A stretch of 41,352 nucleotides of DNA from Chloroflexota bacterium (GCA_016223105.1 JACRPR010000053.1:1-41352), one strand, 5' to 3'; shown: positions 8,326-18,420, numbered from the stretch's first letter. Program-made: numbers and translations. Notes: generated by a model from the letters alone, not told the origin.

Positions 8326-9147
8326 AAAAAGCAAACCGGCTGGCGATTATTTTTACAAACCGTGATCGGACGTTCGTACCCGCGCGTGATCGGAATGCAA
8401 CGCGAAAAATCGTGGATGTTCTTTGATTTACTTTTGCCACTGCTCCCAATCGCGGCGTACGTATTTGTTTATCGCGCGATGCGCGCGCCCGAAGAGTACG
8501 TCGGGTTCGTTGTGTTCGGCGGCGCGATGACCGCGTTCTGGCTCAACGTGTTGTGGGCAATGTCGTCGCAGTTGTATTGGGAAAAAGAGCAGGGCAATCT
8601 CGCGCTCTACATCATGTCGCCCGCGTCGATGATGGCGATTTTGTTTGGGATGGCGATGGGTGGATTGTTCGCGACTTCGCTCCGCGCGTTTATAATTCTG
8701 ATCGTCGGCAGTTTTCTTTTTAGCGTGCAATACGCGGTCGTCAGTTTTCCGCAATTGCTCCTGGTTTTTCTTTTGGCGATGACTGCGCTGTACGGAATGG
8801 GGATGATGCTCGCGTCGCTCTTTTTGTTGTTGAGCCGCGAGGCGTGGCACCTTTCGAATCTCGCGCAAGAGCCGATCTATTTGCTTTCGGGATTTTATTT
8901 TCCGATCAAATCGCTCAACTTTTGGGTCGCCGCGTTTTCATCGCTGATTCCGCTCACGCTCGGTCTCGATGCGATGCGCCAACTCGCGTTTCCGTCCGGC
9001 GCGAAACTGGGATTCCTCTCGGTCGAAATTGAAATCGCGGTGCTAATCGCGTTGAGCGTGATTTTTCTCGCGGCGGCGCGCGTTCTGCTCGCGTATATGG
9101 AAAAGTTGGCGATTCGCGAAGGACGATTGACGGAGAGTCGGAGGTAA
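8323..9147 (+). CDS. ABC-2 type transporter permease
   Basis: Multi-TM protein; ATGA overlap with the ATPase; LSNLAQEPIYLLSGFYFPIKSL. Confidence 0.85.
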   Translation: MKKQTGWRLFLQTVIGRSYPRVIGMQREKSWMFFDLLLPLLPIAAYVFVYRAMRAPEEYVGFVVFGGAMTAFWLNVLWAMSSQLYWEKEQGNLALYIMSPASMMAILFGMAMGGLFATSLRAFIILIVGSFLFSVQYAVVSFPQLLLVFLLAMTALYGMGMMLASLFLLLSREAWHLSNLAQEPIYLLSGFYFPIKSLNFWVAAFSSLIPLTLGLDAMRQLAFPSGAKLGFLSVEIEIAVLIALSVIFLAAARVLLAYMEKLAIREGRLTESRR

Positions 9148-9150
9148 GTT

Positions 9151-9243
9151 GCAAGTGGTAATTGGTAATTGGTAATTGGAGATTGAGAGAGTGGAAATCA
9201 TTATTCCTAAATCTGAAATCCTAAATTTGAAATCTGCAATTAG
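9151..9243. repeat. Heptad tandem-repeat island C
   Basis: GTGGTAA TTGGTAA TTGGTAA TTGGAGA TTGAGAG ... AAATCTG AAATCCT AAATTTG AAATCTG CAATTAG. Confidence 0.7.
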
Positions 9244-10075
9244 GTCGTTCCGCCTCGCGACCTGGCTCGGCTGGCAGATCGAATCGAACTGGACGGATCC
9301 GTTTTTGTTCGCGGTGTATTCCATCGTCAAGCCGCTCGCGAGCGCGCTGATCCTGGTCGTGATGTACAGCATCATCACGCAAAACGATTTCGCGTCGCCG
9401 TTATTTCCGTATATGTATCTTGGTAACGCGTTCTACATTTACGTCGGCGCGGTGATGGTCGGCGTGTCGTGGGCGGTGATTGACGATCGCGAGCATTACA
9501 AAACGCTCAAGTACATTTACGTCGCGCCGGTCGAAATTCCATTTTACCTGATCGGGCGCGGCGTCGCGCGCTTTATCACCGGTTCGGTCGCGGTGTTCAT
9601 CACGATCACCGCGGGCGTGTTGTTCTTGCGCGTGCCGTTCGATTTTGCCGCGATCAACGCGCCGCTCTTTATCGTCTCGCTTTTGATCGGCGTGATTATG
9701 CTTGCGATGATCGGCTTGATTCTCGCGGGGATCACATTGCAAATCGCGCAACACGTTGGCTTTATCGGCGAGGCGGTCGCGGGCGCGTTGTATTTGTTCA
9801 GCGGCGCGATCTTTCCGCTCGACGTGCTTCCCGAATTTCTGCGCCCCATCGGTTACGCGATGCCGATCACGTATTGGCTCGAACTGTTACGCCGTTCGCT
9901 CGTCGGTTCGGTCGCGAATGCGTTTCCAACGCTCGCAAATTTCAGCGACGCGCAACTCCTCGCGATCTTGATCGCGCTCACCATTGTTTTCGCGCTCATC
10001 GCGATTTTTGTTTTTCGCTATTGTGATCGCCGCGCGCGTGAGCGCGGGCTGATTGATCGCACGTCGAATTATTAA
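9176..10075 (+). CDS. ABC-2 type transporter permease (start uncertain)
   Basis: Multi-TM protein with VGFIGEAVAGALYLFSGAIFPLDVLPEFLRPIGYAMPITYWLELLRR; N-terminal codons lie in heptad repeat. Confidence 0.82.
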   Translation: MEIERVEIIIPKSEILNLKSAIRSFRLATWLGWQIESNWTDPFLFAVYSIVKPLASALILVVMYSIITQNDFASPLFPYMYLGNAFYIYVGAVMVGVSWAVIDDREHYKTLKYIYVAPVEIPFYLIGRGVARFITGSVAVFITITAGVLFLRVPFDFAAINAPLFIVSLLIGVIMLAMIGLILAGITLQIAQHVGFIGEAVAGALYLFSGAIFPLDVLPEFLRPIGYAMPITYWLELLRRSLVGSVANAFPTLANFSDAQLLAILIALTIVFALIAIFVFRYCDRRARERGLIDRTSNY

Positions 10076-10185
10076 CGCGGGATTCAATTCGCCAACCGTT
10101 TTCCGCCCCCCTTTTTCCGCGCCAAGCCCGCTTCGCATTGATCGTCACCTCGAAGGCGCTCGCCGATGATTTTTGTTTTGACATC

Positions 10186-10455
10186 AAGACCTTCGCCAAA
10201 TTGTCCGTACCCCTGAAATTTTCCACTGACGGAAAGGAACACGGACAATCGAAAAAAATACGGCTCTTCAGGAATTAGTGGGGTAGCATAGCCCCTTGTG
10301 GGCGTTGGAATGGAAAAGCACGCGCACAAGGCGCTATGCTACGCGACTAACTCCACCGATTCCTGGAGAACAAAAAATACGAAAAAAAGTCCGCGTTCCT
10401 TTCCGTCAGTGGAAGAAATTTTTGGTTTTGGCGAAGGCATTAACATCAAGACTTG
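10186..10455. repeat. Composite nested palindrome; contains copy 2 of the 116-bp element (10261-10376)
   Basis: Outer arms ccttcgccaaa ... tttggcgaagg and tccactgacggaaaggaacacggac ... gtccgcgttcctttccgtcagtgga around the core element. Confidence 0.75.
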
Positions 10456-11501
10456 GTTTTCATGCTCGAGGCGCACTCGGCGCAATGCAAAACACCTTGC
10501 CGATTCACGCGCAGTTCAAACGTGGGGCGTTGGCAATGCGGACAAACGAGCGCGTCCGTTTTTTCGACGAGCGGATCCCAGGTCAAGGTGAGCGTCGCGG
10601 GATGGATGGTCGGAAATTGTTTTGCGGTAACGCGCGTGGAAATGAACAGGCGCGGAATTTTAACGTGTAGGAGATTGACCAATTTGAGTTGCACGCGCAG
10701 TTGCGCTTTACGCGTAAGTTCATCGAGTCGCAATGCTTCTTCGCGATTGAGCGCGTTTTGGCGCAAGCCCAACGATTCGCTTTCATCGCCGCGCGCATGC
10801 GCTTTCTCGATACGCTCCGCGAGTTCCGCGCGCAAATCGGCATAGTAGCGTTTCATCCGCTCGGTCTGCTCGCCTAGGCGAACCTGGGTTTGATGTTGCC
10901 GCGCGTGCACATCGGCGCGCACCGTGCGGACGATCGCATCGCGCGCGGCAACATATGCGCGCTCGAGCGGCTGGGATGTCGCGTCGGCGAAGGTCCACCG
11001 CCGCGTGTCGGCAAACCGTTGTCCGTTCAGCAATTCGTCGAGATAGCGCACTTGGCGATTGTAATAGCGGTCGAGCGCGAGCGGGTACAGCGCTTGTTCT
11101 TTTTCATCTCCCAGGTACGTAACCTCGAACCAAAAAAGCGTGTGCGTCACATAGCGCGGGCGAATCTGTTCGATCCGCAACGCGACCGCTTCCGGCAAAA
11201 CCAGGTCGCGTGTCACGCGTTCCGCGAGCGCGTGCGGGCGCAAATGCGTGTCGTCGAGAAACGCCAAGCCGATTTGCCCGCGCATCTGCGCGCGCGCCAG
11301 CACATCGTCGAGGAGCGCACTGCCGAACGTGAGCAGTTGCGCCGACGGATGTTCGGGCAACGCGTCGGGATCGAAGGCAACGCGCATCGGCGTATCCGCA
11401 TCGGGCATCAGCACATCGTACACTTGCGGCTCGATCGCATCGGCTAGTCCGCCGACGGCATCCACGTATTCAATTAAAAATTGCTCCAAAGGATCGGTCA
11501 T
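10446..11501 (-). CDS. Uncharacterised protein with C-terminal zinc ribbon, third gene of helicase/methylase cassette
   Basis: MTDPLEQFLIEYVDAVGGLADAIEPQVYDVLMPD...CPHCQRPTFELRVNRQGVLHCAEC; 7 bp downstream of the helicase stop. Confidence 0.8.
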   Translation of the reverse strand: MTDPLEQFLIEYVDAVGGLADAIEPQVYDVLMPDADTPMRVAFDPDALPEHPSAQLLTFGSALLDDVLARAQMRGQIGLAFLDDTHLRPHALAERVTRDLVLPEAVALRIEQIRPRYVTHTLFWFEVTYLGDEKEQALYPLALDRYYNRQVRYLDELLNGQRFADTRRWTFADATSQPLERAYVAARDAIVRTVRADVHARQHQTQVRLGEQTERMKRYYADLRAELAERIEKAHARGDESESLGLRQNALNREEALRLDELTRKAQLRVQLKLVNLLHVKIPRLFISTRVTAKQFPTIHPATLTLTWDPLVEKTDALVCPHCQRPTFELRVNRQGVLHCAECASSMKTKS

Positions 11502-11508
11502 TGTCAAA

Positions 11509-13629
11509 CTATTCAGGCGCGAATTTCTCTCCGAACAATTTTTCTTCTTGCGCGCGCTGACGCAAATAATTTTCTTTTGCCGCGAGCACCTGATCGCCGA
11601 GCCGGTCGAGCGCGGTCCGAAAATCGAGATCGTCGCGCGACTGCGCCCACAAATCGGTGACGATCTCTTCAAATTCCTTTTCCTCGTTCAGGTTTCCCAG
11701 GATCATATCAATCTCGCCAATGACCAATTCGAACATCGCGATTTTCGCTTCGAGCAAATGCAACACCGCGGCTTCGAGCGTATCCGCCGCCGCGAGGTTG
11801 AACACGAACACGTCGCGCGCTTGTCCGATGCGGCTCAAACGTCCGACGCGCTGTTCGATCTTCATCGGATTCCAGGGCAAATCGAAATTGCACACGGCAT
11901 TGCAGAATTGCAGATTGCGCCCCTCGCTTCCCGCGTCGGTGCTGAGCAAGATGCGCGCGTCGTTTTGAAATTGCCGAATCGCTTGCTCCTTTTCGAGACG
12001 CAACAAGCCGCCGTGAAACGCGACCACTTGTTCGCCCGCGTCGCGCAAACACTTTTGCAACCATTCCTGGGTCGCGCGAAATTGCGTGAACACAACCATC
12101 TTGTCGGGAAAATCTTTGAGAAGCGCGCGCAAGCGGTCGGCTTTGCTGTTCTCCGTCAACGCGCGCGCCGTGTCCGCGAATTGCGCGAGCGTCGCGCGTT
12201 CGGTATCGGGCAATCGTTCATCCGCCGCGAGGCGCGCTAGCGTCGGCGCGGCGGCTTGGCTCGTGCTCCCGAGTTCTTTTTGCAAGGTGATGAGCGACAT
12301 CCGCGAGAGCACACGTTTGGATTTGGAATCGCTGGGCAGGGTCAGGTGTTGGCGCACGAAACGCGACACGGCATCGTACAGCGCGCGTTCTTTTTCATTC
12401 AGCGTAACGAGATGCGTTTTCGCGATGCGGCGCGTGAGCGCGAGTCCGACGGTCGAGCGACGATTCCGCACCATCACTTCAGCCAGCAGACGATGCAGTT
12501 CGTCCACATTGCGCGGCATTAATTTGTCGCGGCGATCCACGAATTGTTTTTGGAATGAACGCGCGGTACTGAGGAGACCTGGTTGCAACAGCGTAACGAG
12601 GTTGAATAATTCAGCGAGGTCGTTTTGCACGGGCGTCGCGGTCAACAGCAAAATGTACTGACGGCGCAACTCGGATGCCATTTGCCACAACTGCGTGGTG
12701 CGATTGCGAAAGTGATGCGCCTCGTCTACGATCACCAAATCCCAGTCCTGGTTGAGGATCGCGGCGCGATGCGGTTCGCGTTTCGCGGTGTGGTACGACG
12801 CGATGATGCGGTCGTGCGTTGCCCAGGCGCGCGCGCCTTGCTCGCGAAAACCTGGGTCGTCGTGAACGATGAAATCCAAACCAAACTTGCGGCGCATCTC
12901 GCCTTGCCATTGCTCGACGAGCGACGGCGGCGTGAGAATCAACACGCGGCGCGCGAGTCCGCGCACGACGAGTTCTTCAAGAATGATGCCGGCTTCAATC
13001 GTTTTGCCCAAGCCGACTTCGTCGCACAAGAGCGCGCGACCGCGCAGTCGGCGCAAGACGGTGCGCGCGGTGGAAAGTTGATGCTCGAGCAATGCGACCT
13101 CGCGCAACCAGGGCAGGCACAATAGTTGATCGAACCCGGCGACCATCGCGAGGCGCGTGGCTTGGAGCGCCAAGCGAAAATCGCGCCACCGCGCGCGCGC
13201 GGAACGATTCTCTAATAATGCGACATCGTCGGGGCTGAAAGAAATTAAATCGTTGGGCGCGGCGGCAGTGAGTTGAATCGGCGGAGGCGCTTCGACGCGG
13301 AGGCGAAAACGCGCGGGCATTGCACTGACACATTCGAGGACGAGCATCCCCAGTTGCGCGGAGCGGGCGAGCGGACGTAAATGCTTGACGCTTTTGAACG
13401 CGCCTTGCGCGGCGTTGAATTTGAGCGCGGTCGGCTCGGCGTCTGTCTCAATCACAACTTCGGCTTGGCTGAGCGCGCCGGCGAGAACGGGGTCGAGCGA
13501 CAAAAGACCTTGGCGCAACGCGTCCGCGTCCGCGTTCAATTCGATGCGGTCGCCAATCTGGAAACCAGGTTCGATTATCTGGGGAGCGGTCACGCGCGAC
13601 ATTATAGCCCCATTCGCGCGATCTGCCAA
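11509..13629 (-). CDS. SNF2-family (RapA/HepA-like) DEAD/DEAH-box helicase
   Basis: LLCDEVGLGKTIEAGIILEEL, LVIVDEAHHFRN, LLLTATPVQNDLAELFNLV, STDAGSEGRNLQFCNAVCNFDLPWNPMKIEQRVGRLSRIGQ. Confidence 0.95.
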   Translation of the reverse strand: MADRANGAIMSRVTAPQIIEPGFQIGDRIELNADADALRQGLLSLDPVLAGALSQAEVVIETDAEPTALKFNAAQGAFKSVKHLRPLARSAQLGMLVLECVSAMPARFRLRVEAPPPIQLTAAAPNDLISFSPDDVALLENRSARARWRDFRLALQATRLAMVAGFDQLLCLPWLREVALLEHQLSTARTVLRRLRGRALLCDEVGLGKTIEAGIILEELVVRGLARRVLILTPPSLVEQWQGEMRRKFGLDFIVHDDPGFREQGARAWATHDRIIASYHTAKREPHRAAILNQDWDLVIVDEAHHFRNRTTQLWQMASELRRQYILLLTATPVQNDLAELFNLVTLLQPGLLSTARSFQKQFVDRRDKLMPRNVDELHRLLAEVMVRNRRSTVGLALTRRIAKTHLVTLNEKERALYDAVSRFVRQHLTLPSDSKSKRVLSRMSLITLQKELGSTSQAAAPTLARLAADERLPDTERATLAQFADTARALTENSKADRLRALLKDFPDKMVVFTQFRATQEWLQKCLRDAGEQVVAFHGGLLRLEKEQAIRQFQNDARILLSTDAGSEGRNLQFCNAVCNFDLPWNPMKIEQRVGRLSRIGQARDVFVFNLAAADTLEAAVLHLLEAKIAMFELVIGEIDMILGNLNEEKEFEEIVTDLWAQSRDDLDFRTALDRLGDQVLAAKENYLRQRAQEEKLFGEKFAPE

Positions 13630-13672
13630 TTGACGGCGCGCCGCGCGGTTGATGTGCGTTGCTCCAGTTGTG

Positions 13673-16600
13673 CTATTTTGTTTTTGCTCTGCGCCACAAT
13701 TCTTTTACGACGCGCGCTTGCATCTGCTCGTCCGCGGTAAATGCCGCCACATTTTCGCTGAATAGTTGATCGAGTTCCGCGATCTGCGCGCGATACGCGT
13801 CCAATGCGTGCTTGCAAATCGTCGTGTCGCGCGGAATAGAAACCTTGCCGCTGATTTCGTTTACAATAAGTTGCAACGCGTACTCGGCGCGTTCGGCTGA
13901 TCCAATCGCGACGTATTGACCGCCGATGCGGAGCGAGTTGGGGTTGAACATATCATTCGTGACGAGTTGCGCTTTGCCCGGCGGAAGCAAAATTGAATCG
14001 GTTGCCGCGTTTGCGGGAACAAAAGCATCTAACATTTTGGCAATCGGTTTTGTTTCCAGCGTATCCCAGATTTCATCCGCGATCGATTGCGGCGACGGGC
14101 GACCGCGCCGCGCGGTCATCGAGCGAAACTTTTGCATCTTTTTTTCGGTCGCGCGAATTTCGCGGTAGAGGATGGTCATTGCTTTGTACAATTCCGCGCA
14201 CAGTGCTTCGCGTTCTTTCGCTTTGGTGATGCCAAGCAATTCCAAAACCGCGTCGTCCAATTCCTGGCGGTCTTTCAAAAGTAATTCACCAGATGGTAAA
14301 AGCCCAACGCCATCTACCTCAACCAGTGAAGAAGTTTTCCGTTTGTGCATTGATGCAATTGCTGCACGTAGTCGCTTCGCGATTTCTTTGTTCGCAAGTC
14401 GCGCATCTGGCACAAGCATCATCCTCACATCTACAACTTCAGTTTTCAGAGCGCCTTCACGCCCAGCATAGCGTCCAAATTGATGCTTGCTCAATGTAAC
14501 GACGGTCGAGTTTAATACCGCCCACCACAAATCGGAATCACCATCTGTCGGAGAAACATTGTAGAGATTGCAGTTGACAATGTATTCAGGTTTGTTCAAA
14601 GGGACAATGTGGCGATACTGCTGAGATTTGGACCAAAGAATTGGTGCAGGTTCATCTGCTTGAAGATCATACCATTGTCGCGACGCTGTTCTACCTATAA
14701 TCGAGGTTCCCTGATTAAAGCCCTCCTGCTCGCCCCAATTGATATAGCGCAATGCATTCTTAAAACCAAGTTTGCGCAATTTGTCTTTTGATAGTGAACA
14801 AAGGAAGATTTTGTGTTTGAGATTTGCAGGTTCAACTTCAAGCGTATCTATCTCCATAAGATTGAAAACAAGCGGCTGAAGAAATTTGGCTTCAATTAGA
14901 TGAACGGAACCGTCACCCGCTCTTACGACACGAATCTTCTTAGTTTCAGATGGAGTAATTCCATAGTGATTTTTGAAATCGTGCGGCTTGGTGAAGCGCG
15001 CCAATTCCTCGTCAGTGATGTCACGCGGATAAAAGAATTTGTCACAACCACTGATTATACCGATTTGGATTCGAGCCACTTCATTAAACGGTACAAATTT
15101 GTCTTTCGCGCGTTCCATCAACTTGAAAAAGATTTCGGGCGCGCGGAGGAAAATGCCCCACTTGTAGCCCACGTAATCGTCGGCGGGTGCGGTTACGTTG
15201 TATTCCGCACTTTTCTCGTGCAAAATTTTCTGACCGCCGTTGCCATTTCCATTTCCATTTTCTTCGTCTTCGTCTTCACTCACCTGAATCTTGGAATATC
15301 CCAGTGCGTACAAATCGCCTTGCCGAATGCTACGCACGCGGTAATCGTCTGTTGTCTCGTTCTTTTTGAGCGATTCGATGTGATCGCGCAATTGCTCAAA
15401 ATATCTCTGCCGCGCGTCTTCATCGTCGTAGCGTTCCAACATCTCGGACAGTTCGCGTTGAATCTTGACGAAATGCACGATGTTTGCCGCGCGCTTGCCA
15501 TCGTCCGATTGTCGGCGCAAAATTGTCGCGGCAGTCGACACGCGCGCGCCCGTGAACCAGGGTTCGCTGGCTGATTCAAAAATCGCGATGATTTCAAAAT
15601 TATCGAGCAAGTATTTTTGCAAACGAAAACCATACGACGTGTCGAGCCAGGTCGAACTGGTCAGCAAACCAAGATAGCCGCCGTCTTCGAGGAAGGATGC
15701 CGCGTGCGGAAAAAAGTAAACGTGAATATCCGAACGCCCCGAAAGATTTGCGCCGCGCGCTTCTTTCTTGGCAATGTCATCTTGCAAAAATCGCTTGTAC
15801 GGCGCGCCATAGTACTCGGTGATTTTTTCTTGGCGCACATACGGCGGATTGCCAACAACGGCATCCACTTTGCCGATGCCTTCCATTGGAATTTGTCCGT
15901 TGTAATTTCCCAATGGCACAACGAACGGCGTGCTATTCAAACGCACTTTGAAAAAATCCTGGCGCGCGACGAGCGGATAATTTGCCTCGTCAATCAAATC
16001 GCGCGTGACTAGGTTGATCGTCGTCAGGTGAACGGGATACGCGGAGATGTCGAAACCGTAAAGTTGCCGAATCAAATCGCGATGATGCAACGCACCGTTC
16101 GAGAGTGCGCGCTTGCGCGCATAGGCGCGGACGAGGAATGTGCCGCCGCCGCACGCGCCATCGAGTACGCGGGCTTCGGGTTTGCGAATGCAAAACGTGT
16201 TGATGAGGTCAACGACTTCGCTTCGCGTATAATGTTGTCCGTACTTGTGGCGTTCTTCAGTCGAAAGTAATCGCTCGAAAATCAAGCCGATGACTTCGTG
16301 ATTGATTTGTGTGAAATCAAAACCGTCGGTTTGGTCGCTCAACTCACGCCAACTGCCCACCGCCGCGTCGTTTAGAAATGGAAGCGTGTCGCCGAATCCA
16401 CCTTGAAAAACGGTTTCGTAATCGCCAGTCGTTTTGAGCGCGTGCTGAAACAAATCTTCCAAATGCTTGCCGAGTTCCGCGCCTTGTGTTACCGATTGAG
16501 GAATTCGGAGCGCGCGCATTCGATTGAAACGTCGGCGCAGTGCTTTGTAAAAAACGATTTTGTTCGCGAGAACATAGCAACTGAATTTCGCCGCGCGTTC

Positions 16601-17278
16601 CAAATTGTCGCGGACGATTTCTTCATCGTTCGATAAAACCCAGCCCTGTTCGTCGCGCATCCACTTGTCCAAATCGCGTTTGAATTCTTTCCCGCGTTGG
16701 TACTGCTGGCTAATCGCGGCGAGCGTTTGCGCGACCGGTTGCTCCAGACTCGACTCGTATGCGAAAATAAATTTAGCGTCAAGCGGCAACAAGAGCATCG
16801 GTTGTTCGCCAGAGATCAGCGCGGCGAAACGTTGGAGGAATGTGAGCAGGAAAGAATCAATTTGATTGAGGACACGCGGATGGCGCGTATCGTCGCTGTT
16901 GTGAATCGGCGCGGGCAAGACGTTGTAAGTTTCAACTGCGCGCTCGGTGATCGGCTTGCCGCTTTCCAATGTTTTCCAAAGCACAAGGCGATTCACGTTC
17001 CAGGTAAAGTTGTACTCTGCGCCAACTTCATCGGCTTTGCGATGCGCGTCTTCGACCACGCCTTGTTGCAACGGCGTGCGCCCTTCGGGACTATCCGGCA
17101 TTTTCACTTCGCCCGTCAAAACGATTTTACTCGCGCGATCGTACAGCGTAATGTCGCGGCGTTTGACACTGCCGCGCGCCCGCGCTTCGGTGAACGGCAA
17201 TTCTGAATGTGCCGTCAAAATTTGATTGATGCGCGAAACGATGTCAGCGGTAAATTCCCATTCGGTTGTTTGTGGCAT
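13673..17278 (-). CDS. Type IIG-like restriction-modification enzyme / Eco57I-type N6-adenine DNA methyltransferase
   Basis: SAM motif VLDGACGGGTFLV, catalytic VVGNPPYVRQ; N-terminal RRDITLYDRASKIVLTGEVK resembles a PD-(D/E)XK core; TRD-like QIGIISGCDKFFYP. Confidence 0.9.
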   Translation of the reverse strand: MPQTTEWEFTADIVSRINQILTAHSELPFTEARARGSVKRRDITLYDRASKIVLTGEVKMPDSPEGRTPLQQGVVEDAHRKADEVGAEYNFTWNVNRLVLWKTLESGKPITERAVETYNVLPAPIHNSDDTRHPRVLNQIDSFLLTFLQRFAALISGEQPMLLLPLDAKFIFAYESSLEQPVAQTLAAISQQYQRGKEFKRDLDKWMRDEQGWVLSNDEEIVRDNLERAAKFSCYVLANKIVFYKALRRRFNRMRALRIPQSVTQGAELGKHLEDLFQHALKTTGDYETVFQGGFGDTLPFLNDAAVGSWRELSDQTDGFDFTQINHEVIGLIFERLLSTEERHKYGQHYTRSEVVDLINTFCIRKPEARVLDGACGGGTFLVRAYARKRALSNGALHHRDLIRQLYGFDISAYPVHLTTINLVTRDLIDEANYPLVARQDFFKVRLNSTPFVVPLGNYNGQIPMEGIGKVDAVVGNPPYVRQEKITEYYGAPYKRFLQDDIAKKEARGANLSGRSDIHVYFFPHAASFLEDGGYLGLLTSSTWLDTSYGFRLQKYLLDNFEIIAIFESASEPWFTGARVSTAATILRRQSDDGKRAANIVHFVKIQRELSEMLERYDDEDARQRYFEQLRDHIESLKKNETTDDYRVRSIRQGDLYALGYSKIQVSEDEDEENGNGNGNGGQKILHEKSAEYNVTAPADDYVGYKWGIFLRAPEIFFKLMERAKDKFVPFNEVARIQIGIISGCDKFFYPRDITDEELARFTKPHDFKNHYGITPSETKKIRVVRAGDGSVHLIEAKFLQPLVFNLMEIDTLEVEPANLKHKIFLCSLSKDKLRKLGFKNALRYINWGEQEGFNQGTSIIGRTASRQWYDLQADEPAPILWSKSQQYRHIVPLNKPEYIVNCNLYNVSPTDGDSDLWWAVLNSTVVTLSKHQFGRYAGREGALKTEVVDVRMMLVPDARLANKEIAKRLRAAIASMHKRKTSSLVEVDGVGLLPSGELLLKDRQELDDAVLELLGITKAKEREALCAELYKAMTILYREIRATEKKMQKFRSMTARRGRPSPQSIADEIWDTLETKPIAKMLDAFVPANAATDSILLPPGKAQLVTNDMFNPNSLRIGGQYVAIGSAERAEYALQLIVNEISGKVSIPRDTTICKHALDAYRAQIAELDQLFSENVAAFTADEQMQARVVKELWRRAKTK

Positions 17279-17388
17279 TGCCGATTCCTTGTTTAGGATG
17301 TTTGGATTATAGCGTGAATAAAAATTTCCGCAAGAGTCATTGTTGATGCTTGTCGCGATTTTCTTGTTGTGCTACAATGCCGCTCGCT

Positions 17389-18420
17389 ATGGCAAACACA
17401 ATTATTCAAGTTGACCATCTCTGCAAATACTACCAGGTTCACCAAAAAGAACCAGGTTTGATCGGCTCGCTCAAATCATTTGTCGCGCGCAAGTACAGCG
17501 ATGTCAAAGCGGTGGACGATGTGTCGTTCGCGATTGATGCCGGCGAAGTCGTCGGCTTTCTCGGACCGAACGGCGCGGGCAAAACGACGACGCTCAAAGT
17601 CTTGTCCGGTTTGTTGTATCCCACGCGCGGCGTCGCGCGCGTGCTCGATTTCACACCGCACGAACGGCGCGCCGCGTTTCTGCGAAACATCACGCTCGTG
17701 ATGGGGCAGAAGCAACAACTCAACTGGGATTTGCCGGCGATGGATACGTTTCTCGTCAACGCGGCGATTTACGAAATTCCCGATGAGCAATTCAAAAAAA
17801 CTCTAGCAGAATTGACGGAACTTTTGGAACTCACGCCGTTGTTGAAAAAGCAAGTCCGCAAGTTGTCGCTCGGTGAGCGAATGAAATGCGAACTGTCCGC
17901 CGCGCTTTTGCATCGTCCCCAGGTTTTGTTTCTCGACGAGCCGACGATCGGTCTCGACGTAACGATGCAAACAAAAATTCGCCAATTCATCGCGGATTAC
18001 AACGCGCGTTATGGCGCGACGATCATTCTGACGAGTCATTACATGGCGGACGTAACCGCGCTGTGCAAACGCGTCATCGTGATCGATCATGGCAAGTTGT
18101 TGTACGACGGCGATCTGCACGCGCTCGCGGAAAAGATCGCACCGCACAAATTGATCCGCGTCGAATTTTCGCAACCGCTAAACGGGCAACGGCTCGCCGA
18201 GTACGGCGAAGTCGTCAAGGAGCGCGGACAGCGCGCCGAGTTGTTGATCCCGCGCGATCAAACCTCCCAGGTCGCCGCGCGGATGCTAGCCGAACTGCCC
18301 ATCGCCGACGTAACCATCGAAGAACCGCCCATCGAAGACGTGATCACGCGCGTCTTTGAGCAAGCCGCCCGCGCCCGCGCCGAACGCGGGGAGAGTGATG
18401 AAAATGATAATGATGAGTAA
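17389..18420 (+). CDS. ABC transporter ATP-binding protein
   Basis: GFLGPNGAGKTTTLKVLSG, LSLGERMKCELSAALLHRPQVLFLDEPTIGLD. Confidence 0.92.
   Translation: MANTIIQVDHLCKYYQVHQKEPGLIGSLKSFVARKYSDVKAVDDVSFAIDAGEVVGFLGPNGAGKTTTLKVLSGLLYPTRGVARVLDFTPHERRAAFLRNITLVMGQKQQLNWDLPAMDTFLVNAAIYEIPDEQFKKTLAELTELLELTPLLKKQVRKLSLGERMKCELSAALLHRPQVLFLDEPTIGLDVTMQTKIRQFIADYNARYGATIILTSHYMADVTALCKRVIVIDHGKLLYDGDLHALAEKIAPHKLIRVEFSQPLNGQRLAEYGEVVKERGQRAELLIPRDQTSQVAARMLAELPIADVTIEEPPIEDVITRVFEQAARARAERGESDENDNDE

Noticed and set aside
8215-8426. Novel C-terminal domain on the ABC ATPase
   Set aside because: It starts at an exact Illumina adapter 17-mer and the native tail appears in another frame.
10296-10670. 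ORFs in 10083-10445
   Set aside because: Translations run through palindromic repeats and show no family motifs.
10446-17278. Complete DISARM system
   Set aside because: drmA, drmB (DUF1998) and drmC (PLD) are not present in the window; only a partial resemblance is claimed.
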